A DNA stretch of 54,332 nt from Mycobacterium alsense (GCF_002086635.1 NZ_MVHD01000038.1:1-54332); one strand, 5' to 3'; shown: positions 25,005-33,447, counted from the stretch's first letter. The notes: a model not told the origin generated them from the letters alone. Made by a program: numbers and translations.

Positions 25005-26227
25005 GTCGTCGTCCTCTCCCAGAATGCCGGACCGACGGGCTCGATGAAGTCGCCGTTGGCGACCAGATACCCGTTGGAGTCGATGGTGATCGGCAGTTGC
25101 GCCAACGCGCGCGCCGCGGGACCGAAGATCGGCTTGGCGAAATGCAGCGCGTCGAACTGCGACTGGTGGCACGGGCACAGGATGCGGTAGGTCTGCTGTT
25201 CATACAGCGATGCCGGGCAGCCGAGGTGCGAGCAGACCTTGGTGTAGGCGAAGAACTCGCCGAAGTTGAAGCTCTCCTGGCCCTGGCGCTTGACCATCCG
25301 CGGCATGTCGCTGGGCCGGATGCGGATGAGCATCACCGGGTTGCGGACGCCCATCTTGATCGCGGTCAGCTTCTCGTGCGATTCGGCGGTGGTGCCGTCG
25401 CCGTCGGACTCGCGCCACGGGAAGACGGTCTCCATGCCGCCGGCGTCCATGTCCTCGGGGCGCATCTTGACGAACGGGGCACCCGAGTGCGAGCCGGTGG
25501 CCCGCGCCAGGTAGATGGTCTCGCCGTGGTAGCGCGGGGTCCAGCCCGACGTCCACAACTCCGCCTTCATGCCCTCGGCGGTAGGCACGACCGGCTTCCA
25601 CGGGTTCTTGATCAGGCCGCCGGCAAACGCGACGAGGGTGCCCAGCCCGAACGCGCCCAGGCCCATCCCCAGTGACATGCCGATCAGCTTGCGCCGGCCG
25701 ATCGTCGAGCCCTGGTAGGCGTCGGACAGGTTCGCCACCACCGTCTTGCGGTCGACCTCACGCGAGGCGCCGTCGTGGCGGTCCTGAATCGAAAGCTCTT
25801 CGGGGATAAACCTTTTCTGATACAACACCGCGCCCACCGCGATGCACAGAATGGACATCCCGAAGGTGAGGCCGTACAGCGGGGTGGCCAGCGAGTAGAG
25901 GAAGCCGCCCGCCTCCTCCTTGGACTTGTACTCCCAGGGCCAGAACAGGAAGACCAGCAGCAGCGCCAGCCCGAATCCGCCGCCCAGCAAAAGCCAGCGG
26001 GCCACCGAGCGCTCGGCGCGCTTCTCGGCCTTGGTGCCCTCGACCGGCCAGCGGGGCTCCTTGAACACGGTCTCGACGCCGTCGAGCTTGCCGCCCAGGG
26101 CGACCAGCTCCTGCTGCGACATCGCGGCCAGCGCGGCCTCGTCGGGCTCATAGGGCGCCCCGGCGCCCGCAGGAGCTTTGTCGGTGTCCGAGCCGCGCAC
26201 GTCGCTCTTGTTGGACAAGTCGCTCAT
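25001..26227 (-). CDS. qcrA: Rieske iron-sulfur subunit of the bc1 complex
   Basis: QcrA carries electrons from menaquinol to cytochrome cc. The 408-residue product has an acidic N-terminus, three TM segments (the actinobacterial type) and a C-terminal Rieske domain. Cluster ligands are C332 and H334 in CSHLGC and C351 and H354 in CPCH. C337 and C353 form the conserved disulphide. ATG at 26225-26227 overlaps the qcrC stop in ATGA, and the TGA overlaps the qcrB start the same way. Ortholog of Rv2195. Confidence 0.96.
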   Translation of the reverse strand: MSDLSNKSDVRGSDTDKAPAGAGAPYEPDEAALAAMSQQELVALGGKLDGVETVFKEPRWPVEGTKAEKRAERSVARWLLLGGGFGLALLLVFLFWPWEYKSKEEAGGFLYSLATPLYGLTFGMSILCIAVGAVLYQKRFIPEELSIQDRHDGASREVDRKTVVANLSDAYQGSTIGRRKLIGMSLGMGLGAFGLGTLVAFAGGLIKNPWKPVVPTAEGMKAELWTSGWTPRYHGETIYLARATGSHSGAPFVKMRPEDMDAGGMETVFPWRESDGDGTTAESHEKLTAIKMGVRNPVMLIRIRPSDMPRMVKRQGQESFNFGEFFAYTKVCSHLGCPASLYEQQTYRILCPCHQSQFDALHFAKPIFGPAARALAQLPITIDSNGYLVANGDFIEPVGPAFWERTTT

Positions 26228-27072
26228 GATGCTCGCGCCCCAATCCACAGTGCCAGCCCGATGGCGGCCACCATCCCGATGATCCACATGGCCATGCCCT
26301 CGGGCGCGGGTCCGAATCCGCCGAGGCCGTAGCCGCCCGGCTGGCGCTCCTCGGAGACGGTCTTGACGTAGGCGATGATGTCCTTCTTCGCGTCGAAGGA
26401 CAGCTGCCGGTCGGAGAACTTCGGCATGTTCTGCGGGCCGGTCAGCATCGCGGTGAGGATCTGCTGCTCGTTGGCCGCGCCCAGGTCGGGCGCGTACTTA
26501 CCGGACGACAGCGCCCCGCCCTTGCCGGTGAAGTTGTGGCATGACGCGCAGTTGAGCCGGAAGAGGTCGCCGCCGCGGCCCAGGTCGTCGCCGCGCAGCG
26601 AGTGCATCGCGAGGCTGCCGTCGGGGTTGCGCACGACGGTGGGGCCGCCGCCGTTGGCCTGCACGTAGGCGCCGATCGCGTCGATCTGGGACTCGTCGAA
26701 GATCGGCTCCTTGCGCGGGGCCTGCGCCTCGCCGCGCATCGCGGGCATGCGGCCGGTGGAGACCTGGAAGTAGACGGCCGCCTCGCCGACCCCGATCAGG
26801 CTGGGCCCGTGGTCGGGCACGCCCTGCAGGTTCGCGCCGTGGCAGGACACGCAGGAGGTGTCGAACAGCTGCTTGCCGGTGCGCAGCAGCGCCGACGACG
26901 ACTCGTCGGCGACGGCCACCTGCGGGGTGGGGGTCAGCACGGCCGCCAGGCCGCCGGCGATCGTCAGCGCGATCAGCAGCAGCAGGCCGCCCGACAAGCG
27001 GCGGCGCAATCGCCGCCGCGCGCGATCGCTGCGCTGACCGCCTGGTTTGCGTGTAGACCCCAGTCCCTTCAA
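26224..27072 (-). CDS. qcrC: Dihaem cytochrome cc subunit of the bc1 complex
   Basis: QcrC replaces soluble cytochrome c by carrying two c-type haems: CVSCH and CASCH are both present, with Met ligands expected in the following segments. A basic N-terminus, a TM segment and a C-terminal TM anchor (MAMWIIGMVAAIGLALW) complete it. I choose TTG at 27070-27072: AGGAG (27080-27084) lies 7 nt upstream, and the resulting 282 residues align with the H37Rv protein (about 280). The alternative ATG at 27109-27111 overlaps the ctaE stop (ATGA) but lacks a ribosome site. Ortholog of Rv2194. Confidence 0.94.
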   Translation of the reverse strand: MKGLGSTRKPGGQRSDRARRRLRRRLSGGLLLLIALTIAGGLAAVLTPTPQVAVADESSSALLRTGKQLFDTSCVSCHGANLQGVPDHGPSLIGVGEAAVYFQVSTGRMPAMRGEAQAPRKEPIFDESQIDAIGAYVQANGGGPTVVRNPDGSLAMHSLRGDDLGRGGDLFRLNCASCHNFTGKGGALSSGKYAPDLGAANEQQILTAMLTGPQNMPKFSDRQLSFDAKKDIIAYVKTVSEERQPGGYGLGGFGPAPEGMAMWIIGMVAAIGLALWIGARAS

Positions 27073-27107
27073 CCGAGCACTCCTGTTCTTCGTGAAAGCC
27101 CCGGCCT

Positions 27108-27719
27108 TCATCGAATGAAATAGATCACGGTGAACAGCGCGATCCACACGATGTCCACGAAATGCCAGTAGTAGGAGACGACGATGCTGGCCGTCGCCTG
27201 CGCCGGCGTGAACTTGCTCATCGTGGTGCGGGCCAGCAGGAAAATGAAGGCGATCAGGCCGCCGGTGACGTGCAGGCCGTGGAAGCCCGTCGCCAGGTAG
27301 AACACGGTGCCGTAGGCGCTGCCCGGGATCGTCGTCCCGTGCGTCATCAGGTGGTAGTACTCGTACGCCTGACCGAGGATGAAGAACAGCCCCATCAGGA
27401 AGGTGATCACGTACCAGCGGCGCAGCCCGAACACGTCGCCGCGTTCGGCGGCGAACACGCCCATCTGGCACGTGAACGACGAGGCGATCAGCACGAGCGT
27501 CACCGGGACGGCCTGATACAGGTTCAGCTCGGTCGGCGGCGGCGGCCAACTCCCGCCGGCCTGCGCCCGCGCGGTGAAATACATCGCGAACAGGCCAGCA
27601 AAGAACATGAGCTCGCTGGAGAGCCACACTATGGTGCCGACACTGACCATGTTGGGCCGATTGAGCGAATGAACTCGCGACGTGATCGCGGTACCGGAGG
27701 TCCCCACAGCGCTGGTCAC
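27108..27719 (-). CDS. ctaE: Cytochrome aa3 oxidase subunit III
   Basis: Subunit III of the aa3 oxidase has 203 residues, identical in length to H37Rv CtaE (Rv2193), with five TM segments. Characteristic pieces are SSELMFFAGLFAMYFTARA, the loop SWPPPPTELNLYQ, FYLATGFHGLHVTGG and the C-terminal YYWHFVDIVWIALFTVIYFIR segment. The start is GTG at 27717-27719. It heads the ctaE-qcrC-qcrA-qcrB operon, so oxidase subunit III is made together with complex III while ctaC and ctaF lie in the convergent operon. Confidence 0.96.
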   Translation of the reverse strand: MTSAVGTSGTAITSRVHSLNRPNMVSVGTIVWLSSELMFFAGLFAMYFTARAQAGGSWPPPPTELNLYQAVPVTLVLIASSFTCQMGVFAAERGDVFGLRRWYVITFLMGLFFILGQAYEYYHLMTHGTTIPGSAYGTVFYLATGFHGLHVTGGLIAFIFLLARTTMSKFTPAQATASIVVSYYWHFVDIVWIALFTVIYFIR

Positions 27720-27726
27720 ATCCGCA

Positions 27727-27732
27727 AGTATG
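27727..27732 (-). promoter_or_regulatory. -10-like element upstream of ctaE
   Basis: CATACT on the minus strand is 7 nt before the ctaE GTG. It deviates from TANNNT only at the first base. This suggests a leaderless start of the ctaE-qcr operon. Confidence 0.4.
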
Positions 27733-27877
27733 ACGCTTTGTAGTTGTCGAGCTCTACCCGGGTCGGAAAAAACCGCGATCGGCGTTTCGCGTGCCGCGGC
27801 GGGCCCGCGACCGGCGCGAGCGCGGCCCGCTCCAGCGGCGATTGGGGGGCGGCTGGTTCTCGTGGGACCATCGGCGC

Positions 27878-28957
27878 GTGGCCGTGTCGTCTGAAGCCTT
27901 CCCACCGGGGTCGGCCCCGTCGTGGCCGGAGGTCCTCGGCCACCTGACCGGCGGCCGGGAACTGGCACGGGGCCAGGCCGGCTGGGCCATGGACCAGATC
28001 ATGACGGGCCACGCGAGCCCGGCCCAGATCGCCGCGTTCGCGGTGGCGATGACCATGAAGGTCCCGACCGCGGCCGAGGTGAGCGAGCTGGCCGACGTCA
28101 TGCTCGGGCACGCCCTGGCGCTGCCCGCGGGGGCGATCCCCGACGACGCCGTCGACATCGTCGGCACCGGGGGCGACGGCGTCAACACCGTCAACCTGTC
28201 CACCATGGCGTCGATCGTGGCGGCGGCGGCGGGGGTGCCGGTGGTCAAGCACGGCAACCGGGCGGCGTCGTCGCTGTCCGGCGGCGCCGACACGCTGGAG
28301 GCCCTCGGCGTGCGCATCGACCTGGGTCCCGAGCAGGTCGCCCGCAGCGTCGCCGAGGTCGGGATCGGGTTCTGCTTCGCGCCGCTGTTTCACCCGTCCT
28401 ACCGGCACGCGTCGGCGATGCGCCGCGAGGTCGGGGTGCCGACGGTGTTCAATCTCCTTGGGCCGCTTACCAATCCGGCTAGGCCGCGGGCGGGATTGAT
28501 CGGCTGCGCGTTCGCCGACCTGGCCGAGGTGATGGCCGGGGTGTTCGCCGGGCGCCGCTCCAGCGTGCTGGTGGTGCACGGCGACGACGGGCTCGACGAG
28601 CTGACCACCACCACCACGAGCACGATCTGGCGGGTGCAGGCCGGCACCGTGGACCGGCTGACGTTCGATCCGGCCGGGTTCGGGTTCGCCCGCGCCGAGC
28701 CGCACGAGCTGCTGGGCGGCGACGCGCAGGCCAACGCGGCGGAGGCGCGCGCGGTGCTGTCCGGCGCCGGGGGGCCGGTCCGGGACGCGGTGGTGCTCAA
28801 CGCCGCCGGGGCGATCGTCGCGCACGCCGGGCTATCCAGCCGCGCTGAATGGTTGCCGGCCTGGGAGGACGGGCTGGCCCGCGCCGGCGCCGCCATCGAC
28901 TCGGGGGCGGCCGAACAGCTGCTCGCGCGATGGGTGCGGTTCGGCCAGCAGGCCTGA
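27878..28957 (+). CDS. trpD: Anthranilate phosphoribosyltransferase
   Basis: TrpD joins anthranilate and PRPP in tryptophan synthesis. The 359 residues carry the PRPP-binding motif GTGGDGVNTVNLST, the KHGNRAASS loop, the metal-binding DGLDEL and the NLLGPLTNPARP segment. GTG at 27878 gives MAVSSEAF, aligning with the H37Rv start. No Shine-Dalgarno is seen, and GACCAT 6 nt upstream may act as a poor -10. The last 126 nt are overlapped on the opposite strand by the exonuclease/GIY-YIG gene. It is isolated from other trp genes, as in H37Rv (Rv2192c). Confidence 0.95.
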   Translation: MAVSSEAFPPGSAPSWPEVLGHLTGGRELARGQAGWAMDQIMTGHASPAQIAAFAVAMTMKVPTAAEVSELADVMLGHALALPAGAIPDDAVDIVGTGGDGVNTVNLSTMASIVAAAAGVPVVKHGNRAASSLSGGADTLEALGVRIDLGPEQVARSVAEVGIGFCFAPLFHPSYRHASAMRREVGVPTVFNLLGPLTNPARPRAGLIGCAFADLAEVMAGVFAGRRSSVLVVHGDDGLDELTTTTTSTIWRVQAGTVDRLTFDPAGFGFARAEPHELLGGDAQANAAEARAVLSGAGGPVRDAVVLNAAGAIVAHAGLSSRAEWLPAWEDGLARAGAAIDSGAAEQLLARWVRFGQQA

Positions 28958-30757
28958 GTCGCCGACCTGCGCCGGGCCTTGGTGTGAGGCCAGCCGCGCC
29001 GAACGCGCGAGCGCCGCCCACCCCGCCCAGGCGCCGGCCGACCGCAGCGGGGAGGCCCACCCGTTCCCCGCGGCGTCGGCGATCCGGACGATGCGCACCC
29101 CGGGCGCGGCCAGCCACCGCGCGACGAGCGCGGTCTCCTCGACCAGCGCCCCGCCGAGCGGCGCCGCCGCCGGCAGGATCGCCTGTGCGCCAGCGTGAAT
29201 GGCGTCGATCACCGGCATGGGGGGCACCCCGCGGCGGGCGGTGCCGGCCGCGGCGAGCCCGCCGTGGCGGATCACTGCGAGGTGGTAGCCGCCCCGCCCG
29301 TCCGGCGCGGCGGCGATCAGTTCGGGCAGCGCGGCCAGCGCCCGCAGCCGCTGGCCGCGCCACAGCATCTCGATGGCCGCGGCGGTGCGGTCCCGCAGCC
29401 GCGCGGCACTCTCGAAGTGACGTTGCTCGGCGAGCGTGCCGACGCGGCGCACGGCGGCCGCCAGGGCCGCGTTGTCCAGCCCGTCGATCAGGGCCGCGAC
29501 CCGCGCCACGGCCCCCGCGTACTGGGTGGCGGTGACGCCGCGGGGGGCGGGGCAGGGCGAGACCTCGGCCTCGGGACACGCGGGCCCGTGCAGGGCCGAG
29601 CGCCCCAGCCGGGTGGTGCAGGTGCGCAGCCCGGTGAACCGGGCCAGCAGCTCGGCGGTGTCGGCGGCGTCGGCGCGGGACCGAAACGGGCCGACGGCGC
29701 GGTCGTGGCGCGGCGAGCGGACCGCCGCCAGCCGCGGAAACGCCTCGTCGGTGAGCGCCAGCCACCACCACCGCTGCGGAAACCTCGACCGCCGGTTGTA
29801 CGGCGGGGCGTGCGCGGCCAGCATCCGCAGCTCGCGCACCCCGGCCTCCAGCGCGTGCGCGCACTCGACGTGGTCGACGGCGACGGCGAGCGCGACCATC
29901 TCCTTCATCCGGCCGCGCGGATCCGCGCCCGTGAAGTACTGGGCCACCCGCCGGCGCAGGTCCACGGCGGTCCCGACGTAGAGCACTTCGCCCCCCGGCC
30001 CCCGAAACAGGTAGACCCCCGGCCGGTGCGGCAATCCCTCGGCGAGCACCCTCTTGCGGCGCTGGGCCGGGGTCACGTCGGGCAGGTAGGAGCGCAGGTC
30101 GGCGTAGGTGTGCACGCCCTGGTTGCCCACCCGCTCGATGAGCGCGTGCAGCACGTCGACGGTGGCGCGGGCGTCGTCGAGGGCGCGGTGCGTCGGCTGG
30201 GCGGCGACGGCGAACAGCCGCGCCAGCGCGGCGAGGCGCACGCTGGGCGCTTCCTCCCGGGTGAGCACCCGCCGCGCCAGGCGGACCGTGCACAGCACCT
30301 GCGGCCGCGGCCAGGCGATCCCGCAGCCCCGGGCGGCGGCGCGCAGGAATCCGACGTCGAACCCGGCGTTGTGCGCGACGAGCACGGCGCCCGCATCGAA
30401 GCCGGCGAACTCGAGGAACATCGGCAGCACGGCGTCGATGGTCGGGGCGTCGCACACCATCGCCGTGGTGATGCCGGTCAGCTGAACGATCTGGGGCGGG
30501 ATGCTGCGTTGCGGGTCGACGAGGGTGCCGAACTCGCCGAGCACCACGCCGCCGCGGACCTTCACCGCGCCGATCTCGGTGATGGCGTCGCACGGCGTTG
30601 CGTCCGTCCCCTTGGTGCGCCCGCCGGTGGTCTCCAGGTCGACCACGACGAACGTCGTTTCGCGCAACGGGATTTCGTCGACGTGGGGGCTCGGCGAGGC
30701 GGCCGGGTCCCAGCCCATGTCGGCGAAACTCAGCTGCGCCGCCCCACTGGCACCCAT
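28832..30757 (-). CDS. DEDDh exonuclease fused to GIY-YIG (UvrC N-terminal-like) endonuclease
   Basis: This 641-residue fusion corresponds to Rv2191. Residues about 35-200 are a DnaQ-type 3'-5' exonuclease: DLETTGG, then VLVAHNAGFDVGFL, then THRALDDARATVDVL give the DEDDh residues. After PAQRRKRV, residues about 240-330 hold a GIY-YIG nuclease (GVYLFRGPGGEVLYVGTAVDLRRRV) as in UvrC/Cho. A region with a possible UVR-like helix pair (EQRHFESAARLRDR) follows. The combination suggests nicking plus exonucleolytic trimming in DNA repair. The ATG at 30755-30757 sits 7 nt after TAACGT, a leaderless promoter. The C-terminal tail lies antisense to trpD. Confidence 0.9.
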   Translation of the reverse strand: MGASGAAQLSFADMGWDPAASPSPHVDEIPLRETTFVVVDLETTGGRTKGTDATPCDAITEIGAVKVRGGVVLGEFGTLVDPQRSIPPQIVQLTGITTAMVCDAPTIDAVLPMFLEFAGFDAGAVLVAHNAGFDVGFLRAAARGCGIAWPRPQVLCTVRLARRVLTREEAPSVRLAALARLFAVAAQPTHRALDDARATVDVLHALIERVGNQGVHTYADLRSYLPDVTPAQRRKRVLAEGLPHRPGVYLFRGPGGEVLYVGTAVDLRRRVAQYFTGADPRGRMKEMVALAVAVDHVECAHALEAGVRELRMLAAHAPPYNRRSRFPQRWWWLALTDEAFPRLAAVRSPRHDRAVGPFRSRADAADTAELLARFTGLRTCTTRLGRSALHGPACPEAEVSPCPAPRGVTATQYAGAVARVAALIDGLDNAALAAAVRRVGTLAEQRHFESAARLRDRTAAAIEMLWRGQRLRALAALPELIAAAPDGRGGYHLAVIRHGGLAAAGTARRGVPPMPVIDAIHAGAQAILPAAAPLGGALVEETALVARWLAAPGVRIVRIADAAGNGWASPLRSAGAWAGWAALARSARLASHQGPAQVGDSGLLAEPHPSREQLFGRPRVDGGAGAGQPVLPGRQPFSAAG

Positions 30758-30764
30758 GGGCGTG

Positions 30765-30770
30765 ACGTTA
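30765..30770 (-). promoter_or_regulatory. -10 element for leaderless exonuclease/GIY-YIG gene
   Basis: TAACGT on the minus strand, 7-nt spacer, then ATG at 30755-30757. It matches TANNNT and no ribosome site is present. Confidence 0.6.
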
Positions 30771-30901
30771 GGCAGGCCGACCGACAGCCCGGGATCGCCA
30801 CGCCGGGGGAGATGTCGGTGGGCGCGGTTAGCGTTCGGGTGAACTCGGCGTTTTCGAGGGCCAGACCGACCAGACGGAGACAGACGGAGAGGACCGCCCA
30901 G

Positions 30902-31150
30902 ATGGCACGGAACAACAGCTCAGGTGGCAGTGCGGTCGATGAAGCGCTCGCGCCGGTGGTGATCGACTGTGACCGGTGCGCGGTGCGCGGGCCGGGGTGC
31001 CGCGACTGCGTGGTCAGCGTGCTGCTCGGGGCGCCGGAGACGTTGTTATACGACGAGCGGGTGGCGCTCGAGGTGCTCGCCGACGCGGGGTTGGCGCCGC
31101 GGCTGCGACTGGTGCCGATTCATCGGGAGCGAGGGTCCGGTGTAGCCTAA
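30902..31150 (+). CDS. Small four-cysteine protein of unknown function
   Basis: This 82-residue protein is not a family I can name. Four cysteines, C23, C26, C33 and C36, form CX2C-X6-CX2C (IDCDRCAVRG then GCRDC). That spacing could bind one zinc ion or an Fe-S cluster. The remainder is short helices and an RLVPIHRER tail. GAGAGGA (30887-30893) precedes the ATG by 8 nt. It lies between the exonuclease gene and the NlpC/P60 hydrolase with its own ribosome site, so it is a real gene despite its size. A regulatory or redox-sensing role is only speculation. Confidence 0.72.
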   Translation: MARNNSSGGSAVDEALAPVVIDCDRCAVRGPGCRDCVVSVLLGAPETLLYDERVALEVLADAGLAPRLRLVPIHRERGSGVA

Positions 31151-31341
31151 TTGCCTTGTGCGCCAAAACCACTGGACCGTCTTAGGGGATCGCCAGCATT
31201 CACAAGGTAATGACAGAAATCTTCCTATTTTCTTAACCATCCGCTTTGGACAAACACCGAGACCATTTCGTAACCTGTTTGAGACCTAAACTAGCTCGAC
31301 GGCGCAGTGCCCCGGCGGTGCCGTTCCAAGGCCGTTTAAGG
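31151..31341 (+). promoter_or_regulatory. Regulatory region upstream of the NlpC/P60 hydrolase gene
   Basis: These 191 bp are notably AT-rich for this genome, especially 31195-31295. TAAACT (31287-31292) is a plausible -10 element, giving a leader of about 45 nt. TTTCGTAACCTGTTT (31267-31281) just upstream is a candidate regulator site. No convincing riboswitch or hairpin-plus-T terminator was found. Confidence 0.4.
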
Positions 31342-32508
31342 ATGCCAATTTTGAGCTTCGTCCGGATGTACCCGTGTGCGCGTGTGCTTACACGATCGAC
31401 CGTCGGTACGTTAGCGGGTCTCACCATCTTCTCCGGAATCCTTGCCGCGAATGCCGGGTTCTCGGGCGCCGATCCGGCCGACGATGCCCTGGCGAAGCTG
31501 AACCAGCTGTCGCGCCAGGCCGAGCAGACCACCGAGGCGATGCACAGCGCGCAGCTCGACCTGACCAAGAAGCTGGTCGTGCAGCGCGCGGCGGAGAAGA
31601 AGCACGCCGACGACCAGGCCGCCGCGGACGCGGCGAAGGCACGCCTGGCCGCCTTCCAGGGCGCGGTCAACAAGCTGGCCGCCGCGCAGTACATGGGCGG
31701 CCGCGTCGACGGCATGGCGGCCATGCTGACCGCGTCGTCGCCGCAGGGTCTGATCGACAAGCTGGCCGTGCAGCGGCTGATGGCGACCCAGATGCGCACG
31801 CAGATGTCGAACTACCGGATCGCGGGCGAGCAGGCCGCCAAGGCCGAGCAGGCGTCCGCCAAGTCCGCCGCCGACGCCAAGAGCGCGGCCGAGCAGGCGG
31901 CCGCGGTCCGCGCGAGCCTGCAGTCCAAGCAGAGCCAGCTGCAGGTGCAGATCGCGGTCGTCAAGTCCCAGTACGTGTCCCTGACGCCCCAGCAGCGCAC
32001 CGCGCTCGCCGATCCCGGGCAGCTTCCGGCGGGAGCCCCGGCGCCCGGCGCGCCCGCGCCGGACGCGTTACCGCCCGGGGCGCCGCCACCCGGCGGGCAG
32101 CCGCCGGGCGGGGCTCCGCCTCCCTTCGGCATGCCCGGCGCGCCCGGCGGCGTGGGCGGCGGCAACCGCGGAACCGTCGTGCAGGCGGCGCTGACGCAGG
32201 TCGGCTCCCCCTACGTGTGGGGCGGTGCGGCGCCCGGTGGATTCGACTGCTCGGGGCTGGTGATGTGGGCTTTCCAGCAGGCCGGCATCTCGCTGCCGCA
32301 CTCCAGCCAGGCGCAGTCCCAAGGCGGCCAGCCGGTGGCCATGTCGGACCTGCAGCCCGGCGACGTGGTCACCTTCTATTCCGACGCGTCCCACAGCGGC
32401 ATCTACGTCGGTGACGGCATGGTGATCCATTCCTCCACCTACGGCCAGCCGGTGCGCGTGGTGCCGATGAATGCCGCAGGCCCGATCCACGACGCCCGCC
32501 GCTACTGA
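31342..32508 (+). CDS. Secreted NlpC/P60 peptidoglycan hydrolase with coiled-coil N-terminus
   Basis: This 388-residue protein corresponds to Rv2190c (about 385). A signal sequence or anchor ends near LAANAG. Residues about 45-215 form a long Ala/Gln/Lys-rich coiled coil, as in RipA/RipB-type autoregulated hydrolases. A Pro/Gly linker and an NlpC/P60 domain follow, with the catalytic Cys in GFDCSGLVMWAFQ and His in SHSGIYVGDG. It likely cleaves the D-iGlu-mDAP bond of stem peptides. The ATG at 31342 matches the H37Rv N-terminus best; the frame is open further upstream to 31246 without family support. AAGG lies unusually close to the ATG. Confidence 0.9.
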   Translation: MPILSFVRMYPCARVLTRSTVGTLAGLTIFSGILAANAGFSGADPADDALAKLNQLSRQAEQTTEAMHSAQLDLTKKLVVQRAAEKKHADDQAAADAAKARLAAFQGAVNKLAAAQYMGGRVDGMAAMLTASSPQGLIDKLAVQRLMATQMRTQMSNYRIAGEQAAKAEQASAKSAADAKSAAEQAAAVRASLQSKQSQLQVQIAVVKSQYVSLTPQQRTALADPGQLPAGAPAPGAPAPDALPPGAPPPGGQPPGGAPPPFGMPGAPGGVGGGNRGTVVQAALTQVGSPYVWGGAAPGGFDCSGLVMWAFQQAGISLPHSSQAQSQGGQPVAMSDLQPGDVVTFYSDASHSGIYVGDGMVIHSSTYGQPVRVVPMNAAGPIHDARRY

Positions 32509-33391
32509 CCGTCCCGGCTGGCGTCGGCGGCTGCCGATCCTGCTGGCATGGGTGTTCGCGCTCGAGTTGATCGTCGCCGCGGCCGTCCCGTTCGACGCGG
32601 CCGGCGACAGCCGTTCCCGGCACGCACAGCTGGTCACCCCCGCCCGCGGTCACGTCGGCGCCGCCTCGAAGTCGCTGGTCGTCGGCGACCGCACCGTCCG
32701 GCTCTGGGGCCCCGGCGGCCTCCCGAGCGACCGGCTGCTGTCGCGGGTGGCGTCCAACATGGGGTCCGCGATCCGCGCGGTGGAGGCGTTCTGGGGCGCC
32801 GACTGGCCACGCGACGTCTCGGTGCTCGCGGCCGGCTCGAACGAACAGTTCCGCGCCGCCGCCGGCGGGGGACCGGCGTCGCAGTGGGCCGACATCGCCG
32901 CCGTGACCGTCGCCGACCGCGTCGATCCCACCCGCCGGGTCGCGCTGGGCCAGCGGATCGTGTTCGCGCCCGGCGCGGCCAACATGAACGAGCCCGCGCT
33001 GCGAATTGTGTTGACCCACGAGCTTTTTCATTACGCCGCCCGCCCCGCCACCGCATCGGATGCGCCCCGCTGGCTCACCGAAGGGGTGGCCGACTTCGTC
33101 GCCCGGCCGCCCACCCCGGTGCCCCGAGACGCGCTGCCGGTGCCGCTGACCATGCCCGCCGACGGCGATCTGGACGCGCCGGGTCCGCAGCGCTCGGCGG
33201 CCTACGACCGCGCCTGGTGGTTCGCCCGCTTCGTCGCCGACACCTACGGCCCGCCCAAGCTGCGCGACCTGTACGTGGCCGCGTGCGGCGTCAGCCACGT
33301 CGATGTGCCCACCGCCGTCCACGACGTCCTCGGCGTCGACACGGCGGGGCTGCTCGTGCGCTGGCATCAGTGGCCGGCCGGCGCGGCTTGA
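32471..33391 (+). CDS. Exported gluzincin-like metallopeptidase
   Basis: This 306-residue protein corresponds to Rv2189c. One N-terminal TM segment or signal anchor (about 22-42) is followed by an extracytoplasmic domain. That domain holds HELFH at 183-187 (zinc ligands H183 and H187, catalytic E184) and, 17 residues on, E204 in LTEGVADF, the spacing of gluzincin peptidases (MA clan). The substrate is unknown. It overlaps the NlpC/P60 gene by 38 nt, so the two are translationally linked and may act on the same wall material. The ATG at 32471 is the only good start before the TM segment. Confidence 0.82.
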   Translation: MPQARSTTPAATDRPGWRRRLPILLAWVFALELIVAAAVPFDAAGDSRSRHAQLVTPARGHVGAASKSLVVGDRTVRLWGPGGLPSDRLLSRVASNMGSAIRAVEAFWGADWPRDVSVLAAGSNEQFRAAAGGGPASQWADIAAVTVADRVDPTRRVALGQRIVFAPGAANMNEPALRIVLTHELFHYAARPATASDAPRWLTEGVADFVARPPTPVPRDALPVPLTMPADGDLDAPGPQRSAAYDRAWWFARFVADTYGPPKLRDLYVAACGVSHVDVPTAVHDVLGVDTAGLLVRWHQWPAGAA

Positions 33392-33441
33392 TTGCCGGGC
33401 TTCTCCTCAGACCGTGGACACGGTCTGCACCGTCGCCAGGC

Positions 33442-33447
33442 TAGCCT
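33442..33447 (+). promoter_or_regulatory. -10 element for leaderless pimB'
   Basis: TAGCCT, 7-nt spacer, then GTG at 33455. It matches TANNNT and selects this GTG. Confidence 0.6.

Noticed and set aside
31151..31341. Possible c-di-AMP (ydaO-type) riboswitch upstream of the hydrolase gene
   Set aside because: Some actinobacterial wall-hydrolase genes have one, but the conserved sequence blocks are not visible and the likely leader is only about 45 nt.
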